Positions 51,825-59,651 of a DNA stretch of 64,000 nucleotides are shown one piece after another (within the stretch, counting starts at the first letter, position 1; each line of letters begins with the position of its first letter). This stretch comes from Castellaniella hirudinis_A (GTDB lineage Bacteria; Pseudomonadota; Gammaproteobacteria; Burkholderiales; Burkholderiaceae_B), in NCBI RefSeq assembly GCF_047468865.1, contig NZ_JBLGTV010000002.1, positions 328,210-392,209 on the forward strand. Direction: 5' to 3'. The translations under genes were made by a program, and so were the position numbers. The notes below the pieces were generated by a model. That model did not search any database. It was given only the letters and a program-made list of their open reading frames with translations, and was not told the origin of the DNA.

Positions 51825-53068
51825 TGGGTTTGCTTGCCCGGTCCGTAGCAGAGCGCAAAACGAGTAATGGCGACTCCGTACGCAGTTCGCTTGACCTGTT
51901 TCGTGCGCTTGGGGGGTGGATGGGAACCAAAAGCGGTGCATCGGTCAACCACAAGAACGCGCTGGAAGTCACCACAGTCCTGGCTTGTGTGCGCGTCATC
52001 TCTGAAGGCATTGCCCAGGTACCCTTCAAGCTATACCGTCAGCAAGGCGACAAGAAATTGCCAGCCATAGATCATCCGCTGTATCGGGTTCTGCACCGCA
52101 AACCCAATAGCTGGATGACCAGCTTTGAGTTGCGTGAAACCATGGCCATCCATTGCGCTCTGACTGGCACGGCCATTGCATTTGTGAATCGTGATATCCG
52201 GGGTGATATTCGCGAGCTGATCCCCATCACGGCACCTGTCGAAATCACGCAAAACGACGATTACAGCCTGTCCTATATCGTGACAGCACCCAATGGCAAG
52301 CGGCATGCGTTCCCGCAGGCGGCCATCTGGCATTGGCGCGGACCCAGCTGGGACGGCGTGATGGGCATGGATATTATCAAGCTGGCGCGTGAAGCGATTG
52401 GCTTGGCCATGGCAACAGAAGGCTCTCACGCCAAAATGCAGCAATCTGGGGCGGCGCTGGCGGGCATCTACTCGGTTGACGGCAAGCTTGACCCCACCCA
52501 GTACCAGCAGCTGCGGGGTTGGCTGGACAAGGAGTTTGATGGTATTGCGAACCTTGGGCGCACACGGCTGCTTGATCGAAATGCCAAGTTTTATCCAATG
52601 AGCATGACGGGGATCGATGCGCAGCTGCTCGAAACCCGCAAGCATCAAATCGAAGAAGTGTGCCGGGCGCTGCGCGTCATGCCAATCATGGTGGGCTATT
52701 ACGACAAGGCGGCCACTTACGCCAGTTCTGAGCAGATGTTCCTGGCCCACAAGGTGCACACACTGGACCCGTGGTATGAGCGCATCGGGCAGTCGGCAGA
52801 GTGCCAGTTATTGACCGATAAAGAGTGTGATGACGGCTATTTCGTGAAATTTATTGGGGCGGGCCTCATGCGCGGGTCACACAAAGAGCGTTTTGAGGCA
52901 CACGCCAGGGCGCTTGGTTCAGGTGGCAGTCCGGCCTGGATGACCCAGGACGAAGTGCGCGACCTGGAAGACCTGAATCCCATGGGCGGCAGCGCTGCTG
53001 TGCTGCCAGTCACAACCAATACACCCAAGGAAAATCAACATGCAGAGCTTGACGTGCAACCTACTTGA
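51824..53068 (+). CDS. HK97-type portal protein
   Basis: A 414-residue portal. It has the usual blocks: GTKSGASVNHKNALEVTTVL, ACVRVISEGIAQVPFKLYRQ, HPLYRVLHRKPNSWMTSFEL and AIGLAMATEGSHAKMQQSG. It forms the dodecameric DNA channel at one vertex of the head and gates packaging. The last 29 bases overlap the prohead protease gene in another frame. Confidence 0.95.
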   Translation: MGLLARSVAERKTSNGDSVRSSLDLFRALGGWMGTKSGASVNHKNALEVTTVLACVRVISEGIAQVPFKLYRQQGDKKLPAIDHPLYRVLHRKPNSWMTSFELRETMAIHCALTGTAIAFVNRDIRGDIRELIPITAPVEITQNDDYSLSYIVTAPNGKRHAFPQAAIWHWRGPSWDGVMGMDIIKLAREAIGLAMATEGSHAKMQQSGAALAGIYSVDGKLDPTQYQQLRGWLDKEFDGIANLGRTRLLDRNAKFYPMSMTGIDAQLLETRKHQIEEVCRALRVMPIMVGYYDKAATYASSEQMFLAHKVHTLDPWYERIGQSAECQLLTDKECDDGYFVKFIGAGLMRGSHKERFEAHARALGSGGSPAWMTQDEVRDLEDLNPMGGSAAVLPVTTNTPKENQHAELDVQPT

Positions 53069-53738
53069 GCTGAAATTCGCGCCGGATGAGGCAGGAGCAT
53101 CCACGATGTCCTTTTCTGGTTATGGTGCCGTATTTGGCAACGTGGATGCAGGCGGCGACCTGATCGAGCCTGGCGCATTTTCAAAGTTCCTGGCCGATGT
53201 GAAGGCCGGCAGCCAATCCTGGCCAGCCATGTTGTCGCAACATGGCGGCTGGCAAATGAGCGCCGAAGATATGACTCCCATCGGCGTGTGGACGGACCTG
53301 GCTGAAGACGGGCACGGGCTGAAGGTGGAAGGGCAGCTTGCCGACACGCCGCGCGGTCGTGAAATGTACACGCTCATGAAAATGAGTCCGCGCCCCGCAA
53401 TCGATGGCATGAGCATTGGCTATATCGCCAAGGAATGGGAGCCGCGCACCAATGCTGATGAACCCCGGCGGCGTCTAAAACGCATTGATCTGATCGAGAT
53501 TTCCCCGGTCACGCGCCCGATGAACGGCAAAGCGCGCGTTTCCTCGGTCAAGGGGGATTTCACGGAACGAGATTTTGAACGATTGCTCACGCGAGACGCT
53601 GGGCTATCGAGAAGTGAAGCCCAGATTGTTATCAACCAGGGCTTTAAAAGCCTGATTGCCATGCGGGACGCTGGCAGTTCAGAGTTGGCAGACCTGTTCG
53701 AGGCCGTCAAACGCCGAGACGCAGCTATTCCGCGCTGA
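53040..53738 (+). CDS. HK97-type prohead protease
   Basis: A 232-residue serine protease that matures the capsid. The catalytic histidine is in MLSQHGGWQMSAEDM and the serine in GMSIGYIAKEW, the usual S78-family pattern, with FSGYGAVFGNVDAGGDLIE at the N-terminal side. It overlaps the portal gene by 29 bases. Confidence 0.94.
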   Translation: MQSLTCNLLELKFAPDEAGASTMSFSGYGAVFGNVDAGGDLIEPGAFSKFLADVKAGSQSWPAMLSQHGGWQMSAEDMTPIGVWTDLAEDGHGLKVEGQLADTPRGREMYTLMKMSPRPAIDGMSIGYIAKEWEPRTNADEPRRRLKRIDLIEISPVTRPMNGKARVSSVKGDFTERDFERLLTRDAGLSRSEAQIVINQGFKSLIAMRDAGSSELADLFEAVKRRDAAIPR

Positions 53739-53759
53739 TACCAGCGTCACAAACCGCAT

Positions 53760-53783
53760 GCCGCCCCCTGAGGCGGCTTTTTT
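53760..53783 (+). terminator. intrinsic terminator before the capsid gene
   Basis: GCCGCC (53760-53765) pairs with GGCGGC (53772-53777) and is followed by six T; the capsid gene begins 14 bases later with TTGGAG. Confidence 0.85.
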
Positions 53784-53796
53784 ATTGGAGCTACAA

Positions 53797-55110
53797 ATGG
53801 ATCTGATCGAACTGAAGAAAGTGATCGAAGACCAGGGCACCGCCTGGGAGCAATTCAAGAAAACCAACGACGAGCTGATTGCCGCTAAGGCGGACGGTAA
53901 GGCTGTTGGCGATCTGGAAACCAAGCTGGCGAAAATCAGCGAGGACATGGACAAGCTGGCCGAATTGAAGGCCGACTTCGACAAGTTCGTCCTGGCTTCG
54001 CAGCGTCCCGGCGCTGGCAACAAGGAGCGCGAGGACTTGGAAGCCGAGGCCAAGAGCTGGAACGCCATGCTTCGCGCTGATTTCCAGAGCAAGGGCCGCG
54101 CCATCCCGGCTGAAATTTCTGTTGACCAGTACGCGCAGTACAAGTCGGCATTTTTCAGCCTGATTCGCCACGGCGATATCGAACGCCTCTCGGCTGACGA
54201 GCGTAAGGCCATGTCCGCAGGCTCCGATCCTGACGGCGGCTATCTGCTTCCTCCTACCACTGTTGGCCGCATGGTTAAGAAGGTGTACGAGCAATCCACT
54301 ATGCGTCAATTGGCTACCGTGCTGTCCATCAGCACCGACGCACTGGAAGGCATTGTTGATAACGACGAAGCCGACGCCGGGTGGGTCTCGGAAATGGGAG
54401 CCCGCAACGATACCGATACGCCGCAAGTTGGCAAGTACCGGATCGAGGCTCACGAAATGTACGCCCAGCCCAAGGTCACCCAGAAGCTGATTGACGACTC
54501 CGCTACGAACGTCGAGGCATGGCTGGCTGACAAGGTTGGTGACAAGTTCGCCCGCGTCGAAGGTTCGGCATTCTGGACTGGCGACGGTGTAGGCAAGCCT
54601 CGCGGCTTGGCTGCATATCCCACTGCGGCAACCTCTGACGATTCCCGCGCATGGGGCACGTTCGAGCATGTCCTGACCGGCGCAAATGGCGATTTTCACA
54701 CCACGAAGATTGACCCACTGCAGGACATGATTGGAGCGTTTAAGGACCAGTACCTGCAAAACGCCACCTTCGCCATGCGGCGCGAAGTTCGCACCAAGAT
54801 CCGCAAGCTCAAGACCGGCACGAGCGACGACCGCTACCTGTGGGAGCCCAGCCTGCAAGCCGGCCAGCCTGACCGCCTGCTTGGCTATGCCGCCCGCATT
54901 GATCAGTACATTCCTGCCATCGGCACGGGCTCCCTGTCCCTGGCGTTTGGCGACTTCAAGGAAGCGTACACCATCGTTGACCGCATCGGCGTGCGGACTC
55001 TGCGCGATCCGTACACCGCGAAACCCTATATCCGCTTCTACTCCACGAAGCGCACGGGCGGCGGCGCGATCAACTTCGAGGCGGTCAAGTTCCTGAAGTT
55101 CTCAGCCTAA
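53797..55110 (+). CDS. HK97-type major capsid protein
   Basis: A 437-residue capsid protein. Residues 1-100 are a charged coiled coil (delta scaffold domain; ELKKVIEDQGTAWEQFKKTN) that the protease would remove. The rest is the HK97 fold: SAGSDPDGGYLLPPTTVGRM, GWVSEMGARNDTDTPQVG and RVEGSAFWTGDGVGKPRGL. ATG 53797 has TTGGAG upstream. Confidence 0.95.
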   Translation: MDLIELKKVIEDQGTAWEQFKKTNDELIAAKADGKAVGDLETKLAKISEDMDKLAELKADFDKFVLASQRPGAGNKEREDLEAEAKSWNAMLRADFQSKGRAIPAEISVDQYAQYKSAFFSLIRHGDIERLSADERKAMSAGSDPDGGYLLPPTTVGRMVKKVYEQSTMRQLATVLSISTDALEGIVDNDEADAGWVSEMGARNDTDTPQVGKYRIEAHEMYAQPKVTQKLIDDSATNVEAWLADKVGDKFARVEGSAFWTGDGVGKPRGLAAYPTAATSDDSRAWGTFEHVLTGANGDFHTTKIDPLQDMIGAFKDQYLQNATFAMRREVRTKIRKLKTGTSDDRYLWEPSLQAGQPDRLLGYAARIDQYIPAIGTGSLSLAFGDFKEAYTIVDRIGVRTLRDPYTAKPYIRFYSTKRTGGGAINFEAVKFLKFSA

Positions 55111-55158
55111 TGGAATGGCCCTTCGGGGCCTTTCGATTCTTTTGATAAAGGATAGATC

Positions 55159-55548
55159 ATGAGCGATCTGAAAAACAACATCGCAGTTGTGTCCGCCCTG
55201 GCTCCTGCGGTGCACGCTGCCACCAAGGCAGACGCAGCCATCATCGACCTGCAGGGCGCTGGCTCTGCCACGGTCATCGTGAACACGGGCGCCATCGTTG
55301 GCTCCGGTGACTACACCATCAGCCTGCGCCACGGCGATGCTTCCGACCTGTCCGGCGATGCCGCTGCCAGCGGGGACGACCTGCTGGGCGCCTTCCCTGC
55401 CACCCTGACGGCTGACACCTCGTATGCGGTCGGCTATCGCGGCGGCAAGCGCTACGTGCGCGTGGTCATCACCAAGAACAGCGGCACCTCGATTGCCGCT
55501 GGCGCGGTGATCGTCAAGGGCGACTTGTCGCTGGCTGGAACGGTCTAA
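55159..55548 (+). CDS. small virion-associated protein
   Basis: A 129-residue Gly/Ala/Ser-rich, beta-rich protein (GSATVIVNTGAIVGSGDYTI; YAVGYRGGKRYVRVVITKNS). Located directly after the capsid gene, where head decoration proteins are common, but no family is recognised. A weak terminator-like hairpin (55117-55133) precedes it. Confidence 0.65.
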   Translation: MSDLKNNIAVVSALAPAVHAATKADAAIIDLQGAGSATVIVNTGAIVGSGDYTISLRHGDASDLSGDAAASGDDLLGAFPATLTADTSYAVGYRGGKRYVRVVITKNSGTSIAAGAVIVKGDLSLAGTV

Positions 55549-55595
55549 AGCAACAGGGGCGGCTCTCGGGTCGCCCCATCATTTGAGACTATCGA

Positions 55596-56159
55596 ATGTC
55601 GCTAAAAGTCATTACGCCGCCCGCCACTGAGCCTGTCACGCTCACAGAGGCCAAGCTGCATCTGCGAGTAGACGGCAACGACGAGAACGCGCTTATAACG
55701 TCGCTGATCGTGGCTGCCCGCCAAGGCGCGGAGCATATGACCGGCCGCGCGCTCATGCCGCAAACGCTGGAGCTTTCGCTGGATGATTTTGCGCCTGAAA
55801 TCCAGCTACCACGCCCGCCGCTCACATCAGTCACAAGCGTTTCTTATGTTGATGGTGGTGGCGTAATGCAGGTGTTGGATAGCAGTGCTTACGCCGTCAA
55901 TGATCATGGCCAGGCAGCCAGTCTTGTGCCTGCGTTTGGCACAAGCTGGCCGCAGGCTCGCGATCAAGTCAGTTCTGTGCTGATCCGGTACCAGGCTGGC
56001 TATGCGTCCGCGTCAGACGTGCCGCAGGCCATCAAATCCTGGATGCTGATTCGGATTGGCACGCTCTATGAGCATCGTCAGGCGGTCGTGACTGGCGTTT
56101 CTGTGTCGAGTATTCCGGGTATAGACCGGCTGCTAGATGCTTATCGGGTTTACCTATGA
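55596..56159 (+). CDS. head-tail connector protein, gp6/gp8-like
   Basis: A 187-residue protein of the phiE125 gp8/HK97 gp6 connector type: TPPATEPVTLTEAKLHLRVD, then LITSLIVAARQGAEHMTGRA and PQAIKSWMLIRIGTLYEHRQ. It forms the ring between portal and tail. Confidence 0.88.
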   Translation: MSLKVITPPATEPVTLTEAKLHLRVDGNDENALITSLIVAARQGAEHMTGRALMPQTLELSLDDFAPEIQLPRPPLTSVTSVSYVDGGGVMQVLDSSAYAVNDHGQAASLVPAFGTSWPQARDQVSSVLIRYQAGYASASDVPQAIKSWMLIRIGTLYEHRQAVVTGVSVSSIPGIDRLLDAYRVYL

Positions 56160-56509
56160 ACATCGGCACCCTACGCGATCGCATCAGCATTGAGGCTGAA
56201 ACCGTCGTTATTGACCCCAAGTACGGCCCGCAGCCCGCCGCGTGGGTGGCTGTCCATTCCCGCATCGCGGCCAACGTCCAAGATTCACTACCAAGCAGGG
56301 CTGAATCGGTCGAGCAGGGCTTTGCGATTGCCGCCAACCGCACGCGTGTCCGATTTCGCTACCGGCCTGGCATTACCTCGGCCATGCGCGTCATCGTCCA
56401 TGGCGCCGACGACCGCACACTGCAGATCATCGGCGGCCCGGCCATTCTGGGCAACCGCCAGGGGATCGAGATCATGTGCGAAGAATATTCAACCCAGGGG
56501 GGTGCGTAA
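56156..56509 (+). CDS. head closure protein
   Basis: A 117-residue protein of the SPP1 gp16-like head-closure type: GTLRDRISIEAETVVIDPKY, VQDSLPSRAESVEQGF and FRYRPGITSAMRVIVHG. Overlaps the connector gene by four bases. Confidence 0.85.
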   Translation: MNIGTLRDRISIEAETVVIDPKYGPQPAAWVAVHSRIAANVQDSLPSRAESVEQGFAIAANRTRVRFRYRPGITSAMRVIVHGADDRTLQIIGGPAILGNRQGIEIMCEEYSTQGGA

Positions 56510-57075
56510 TGGCCACATCACTGAATGCTTTCAAGGGCGGCGCTGAACTGCAGAAATTTCTGGACACCCTGCCCGCAAAGGTCGAGCGCAACATCATGCG
56601 CTCTGCCCTACGCCAGGGGGCCAACGCCATCAAAAAGGCGGCCCAGGAGAATGTCCGCAACGTGTCTGGCGACCTGGCCAAAAGCGTGAGAGTCAGCGGC
56701 AGCGCCAAGGGCGGCCAGGTGGCGGCCAGCGTGAAAGTGAACGCGTTTTATGCCCACATGGTGGAATTTGGCACCGCCCAGCACTTCATCAAGGTCAGCG
56801 AAGAAGCGAAACCCACACGCAAGACGCGCAGAGGCCCGAAAAAGGTCAGCGTGGGCACAGTCAACAAAATGGTCGCGCGCGGCAGCCTGGTGATCGATGG
56901 CAGATTTGCTGGCGCATCGGTGCTTCACCCTGGCGCCGCACCGAAACCATTTATGCGGCCTGCTGTCGATGAGAAAACCGGCGAAGCCATTCAGGCAATT
57001 GGCAACCAGATTCGCAAGCGTCTGACCAAGGAAGGCATCAGCACGCCTGACGCCCCTGAGGTAGGTGATCAATGA
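56509..57075 (+). CDS. HK97 gp10-like tail-completion protein
   Basis: A 188-residue basic protein: ELQKFLDTLPAKVERNIMRS, RQGANAIKKAAQENV and PFMRPAVDEKTGEAIQAIG, the layout of the HK97 gp10/tail terminator-neck family. ATG 56509 shares a base with the previous stop (TAATG). Confidence 0.85.
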   Translation: MATSLNAFKGGAELQKFLDTLPAKVERNIMRSALRQGANAIKKAAQENVRNVSGDLAKSVRVSGSAKGGQVAASVKVNAFYAHMVEFGTAQHFIKVSEEAKPTRKTRRGPKKVSVGTVNKMVARGSLVIDGRFAGASVLHPGAAPKPFMRPAVDEKTGEAIQAIGNQIRKRLTKEGISTPDAPEVGDQ

Positions 57076-57473
57076 GCGCCGTGCCTGTGATTCGCAGCCT
57101 GCTGGCGGGCAATGCCATCCTGACGACTGCTGTGCCTGCCGCACGCGTCTTCATTGGCGCGGTGCCGCTGGAAGTTGCGCTGCCGGCCATCGGCATCACC
57201 ACAGTTTCTGGTATCCCGCAGAACACGCTGGGCATGCATGAGCCTCAGCGCCTGGTGCGCGAACGCATTCAGGTAACCGTGTACGCGGCCACTTATCCGA
57301 GCCTCGATGCAGTCATGGACCTTGTGCACCGCGCCCTACCGAACACGCGCGGGCTGATTGCTGACCTGAATGTTCAATCCATCGTGCCCAGCACTGTTGG
57401 GCCAGATCTGGAAATACCCAAGCCACAGATTTTCATCCGGTCGCGTGATTACCACGTGACCTATTTGCAGTAA
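57072..57473 (+). CDS. tail completion protein, DUF3168-like
   Basis: A 133-residue protein of the DUF3168 tail-terminator type (VIRSLLAGNAILTTAVPAAR; LVRERIQVTVYAATYPSLDA). Overlaps the gp10-like gene by four bases. Confidence 0.82.
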   Translation: MSAVPVIRSLLAGNAILTTAVPAARVFIGAVPLEVALPAIGITTVSGIPQNTLGMHEPQRLVRERIQVTVYAATYPSLDAVMDLVHRALPNTRGLIADLNVQSIVPSTVGPDLEIPKPQIFIRSRDYHVTYLQ

Positions 57474-57497
57474 CTCAACCAACCTTGTTTTTACGTC

Positions 57498-57519
57498 TGC
57501 CACCTTCGGGTGGCTTTTT
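57498..57519 (+). terminator. intrinsic terminator before the tail tube gene
   Basis: GCCACC-TTCG-GGTGGC with a stable UUCG-type tetraloop, followed by TTTTTC. An identical 22-base copy is at 59583-59604. Confidence 0.85.
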
Positions 57520-57535
57520 CTTTTAGGAGCCACAC

Positions 57536-58219
57536 ATGGCAGCCTCTACCGCAGCCGGTACACAGATCGGCCTTTCCGCACAAAAACCGGCGACGTATGA
57601 TGCCGTCGGCTATGGTGCCCTGAACTACACCCCCATTGGTGAAATTACAGACGCTGGCACGCATGGCCGGGTCTACCAGGCCGTGACCGCCAACATTCTC
57701 GCCACGCGCGGAACGCGTAAATTCAAGGGGTCTTTCAACGAAGGCACCAAGTCCATCCAGATGCTGCTGGATGACGATGATGCCGGTCAAATCCTGGCCA
57801 AGCAGGCGCTGAACTCAGACGATGAATACAGCTTCTGCGTCACCTACCCGGATGGCAGCAAGGATTACTTCCCGGCGCTGGTGATGTCGTATCAAAAACA
57901 AGCCTCCACTGTGGACACTGTTCTGGGTGCCAGCATGGATCTGGAAATCACCACCAGCAAAGACGGTGTCGGCGTGGTCGAGGCCGGGCCTGATTCCCCC
58001 GTCTCGTTCACGCTGACCTATACGGCTGGCGCTGACGGCTCCCTGATCGGCGTATCCCCGCAGACAGTCAACGAAGGCGGGGCTGGTTCTGCTGTGGCTG
58101 CCGTCGCTGATCTCGGTTTTGTGTTTGATCAGTGGTCCGATGGCGTCAAAGCCAATCCCCGCACCGATGTCAACGTGACCGGCGATGTAACCGTTACCGC
58201 CGAGTTCTTGCCTGAATAA
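57536..58219 (+). CDS. major tail tube protein with C-terminal repeat domain
   Basis: A 227-residue tail tube protein: STAAGTQIGLSAQKPATYDA, then EITDAGTHGRVYQAVTANIL and a tube-type core to about residue 150. The last 70 residues are an added beta domain, like a bacterial InlB-B or Ig-like repeat (GFVFDQWSDGVKANPRTDVN). Such domains often decorate tails. AGGAG precedes ATG 57536. Confidence 0.88.
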   Translation: MAASTAAGTQIGLSAQKPATYDAVGYGALNYTPIGEITDAGTHGRVYQAVTANILATRGTRKFKGSFNEGTKSIQMLLDDDDAGQILAKQALNSDDEYSFCVTYPDGSKDYFPALVMSYQKQASTVDTVLGASMDLEITTSKDGVGVVEAGPDSPVSFTLTYTAGADGSLIGVSPQTVNEGGAGSAVAAVADLGFVFDQWSDGVKANPRTDVNVTGDVTVTAEFLPE

Positions 58220-58253
58220 CCCTGCACCGCTTTTGGTGCTCGTTGTAGCCCCG

Positions 58254-58287
58254 GCCCCTGGACTGATCCCCAGGGGCTTTTTCTTCC
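58254..58287 (+). terminator. intrinsic terminator before the tail chaperone
   Basis: GCCCCTGG (58254-58261) pairs with CCAGGGGC (58270-58277), then TTTTTC, 21 bases before the ATG of the next gene. Confidence 0.85.
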
Positions 58288-58307
58288 CAATCACAAGGAA
58301 AAATATC

Positions 58308-58715
58308 ATGGATATCCGTAAACTTGCCCTGATCCCCACCGCCGTCTTGCACCTGTGCGACGCAAACGATGATCCGATCTATGCCGACGCGAAAAAGGAA
58401 AAGCCCGTTCAGGTCCACCTGTACGGCCCCGGCAGCAAGCAATTTGAAGCGGCTGAGACCAAAAACAGCCGGCGCGTCCTTGAAAGCGTGACCGGTCGGC
58501 GTGGCAAGAAGAAAAACGCGGACCAAAAGGAATGGCGTGTCGATTTCCTGGTGGCGATCACGGACCGTTTCGAGAACCTGGAATATGACAAGCTGGAAGG
58601 CGACGCGCTGGCCCGAGCGGTCTATGGCGACGCGACGCTGCGCTTTATTGCTGACCAGGTCCACGCCTTTGTCCACGACGCCGCAAATTTTACGAAGAAC
58701 TCGGAGACGAATTAA
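58308..58715 (+). CDS. tail assembly chaperone (G-like)
   Basis: A 135-residue protein (IRKLALIPTAVLHLCDANDD; EWRVDFLVAITDRFENLEYD), the size and place of the tail-assembly chaperone gpG. A slippery heptamer near its end (58685-58691) leads to a longer -1 product. It would bind the tape measure protein during tail assembly. AAGGAA precedes ATG 58308. Confidence 0.85.
   Translation: MDIRKLALIPTAVLHLCDANDDPIYADAKKEKPVQVHLYGPGSKQFEAAETKNSRRVLESVTGRRGKKKNADQKEWRVDFLVAITDRFENLEYDKLEGDALARAVYGDATLRFIADQVHAFVHDAANFTKNSETN
58685..58691 (+). promoter_or_regulatory. programmed -1 frameshift site
   Basis: A AAT TTT, read in the zero frame as GCA AAT TTT, is a slippery X-XXY-YYZ heptamer. Slipping -1 joins the chaperone to the next open frame, which carries no stop between here and 59150. 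Confidence 0.75.
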
Positions 58716-59152
58716 GGACATACGTCCGCTTCATCGCTTGGCTTGATGCGGCCCCCGAACGCCCTGCGCTGCAGAAAACCAAGCGTGGGGCGGTTGTGCG
58801 GCCAATGTCTCGCCGTGAGGAAATTGGCGACAGCATCGAGGACTTGGAACATCCGCCCTGTGATGCTGGTTATCTCGTCACATGGCTTTTCGATGTGGGG
58901 CCTGTCGGTTTCGGTGGTATGGGGGCAGTCCCGCTTTCATACACCGAGATCGAGGCGTGGCAGCGGTTAAAGGGCATTGAGCTGTCTGCTTGGGAAAATC
59001 ACATGCTGCATGACCTATCAAAGGTCTATCTCGGCATGCTGGAAGACGCCAAGCAGCCATCTTGCCCTATACCGTGGCGGCCTGAGCCAGTCGATGAGCC
59101 AGATCAACGGGCAGTGGCCGCAAAGCGGATGAAGGAGGCGCTGCGGGGGTGA
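58691..59152 (+). CDS. tail assembly chaperone extension (GT-like -1 frame)
   Basis: The -1 frame after the slip, 153 residues: YEELGDELRTYVRFIAWLDA, then RREEIGDSIEDLEHPPCDAG and IPWRPEPVDEPDQRAVAAKR. It has no start of its own before about 58796. Fused to the G-like part it gives a 281-residue GT-like chaperone. In lambda the ratio of the two forms sets tail assembly. Confidence 0.8.
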   Translation, partial: YEELGDELRTYVRFIAWLDAAPERPALQKTKRGAVVRPMSRREEIGDSIEDLEHPPCDAGYLVTWLFDVGPVGFGGMGAVPLSYTEIEAWQRLKGIELSAWENHMLHDLSKVYLGMLEDAKQPSCPIPWRPEPVDEPDQRAVAAKRMKEALRG

Positions 59153-59195
59153 TTGCAGTACCCTTCAGTTACAGAGCGTAATTGGAGGGTGCGGC

Positions 59196-59558
59196 ATGAG
59201 AAAACAAACGGTCGGGCTGTATTTTTGGCGCAACTTGATCTTGGCGACATTGGGTGTTTTGGTTGCACCGTCAGCGATAGCCCAGACAGATGTAGAGCGA
59301 AGGGTAATGGTGTTGGAAGCATGCCAGAGCTTTTCAAAGATTGCGGGCAGCGTAATGACGCTAAGGCAACTGGGTATGCCTGTTCGTGAGGCAATGGAAC
59401 GAGCAAAGAACGATGGCCCTGTATCAGAATTCACTGTCCCGATGACGCTTGAAGCCTATGAGGTTCCCCAGATGCAAACAGAGGAAGGCCGCAATATCTT
59501 GATAAAGGATTTTTCGAGTCAGCAGTACCTGAAGTGCCAAGAAAGGTTTAGCAACTAA
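59196..59558 (+). CDS. hypothetical secreted phage protein
   Basis: A 120-residue protein with a signal peptide (NLILATLGVLVAPSAIAQ, cleavage after AIA) and two cysteines (EACQSF, KCQERF). Unusual between chaperone and tape measure genes; it could act as a lysogenic-conversion or superinfection factor. Confidence 0.65.
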   Translation: MRKQTVGLYFWRNLILATLGVLVAPSAIAQTDVERRVMVLEACQSFSKIAGSVMTLRQLGMPVREAMERAKNDGPVSEFTVPMTLEAYEVPQMQTEEGRNILIKDFSSQQYLKCQERFSN

Positions 59559-59582
59559 ACGACCTTTCAAATCCGCAATATC

Positions 59583-59604
59583 GCCACCTTCGGGTGGCTT
59601 TTTC
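59583..59604 (+). terminator. intrinsic terminator before the tape measure gene
   Basis: GCCACC-TTCG-GGTGGC followed by TTTTTC, an exact copy of the terminator before the tail tube gene. Confidence 0.85.
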
Positions 59605-59651
59605 ATTCCTGGTCCAGCGCTTTTGCTCTGGGCCTCTTTTATTGGTGATCC

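Noticed and set aside
58743..58970. Short plus-strand frame inside the chaperone extension
   Set aside because: It is out of frame with the frameshift product, has no ribosome site and no recognisable features.
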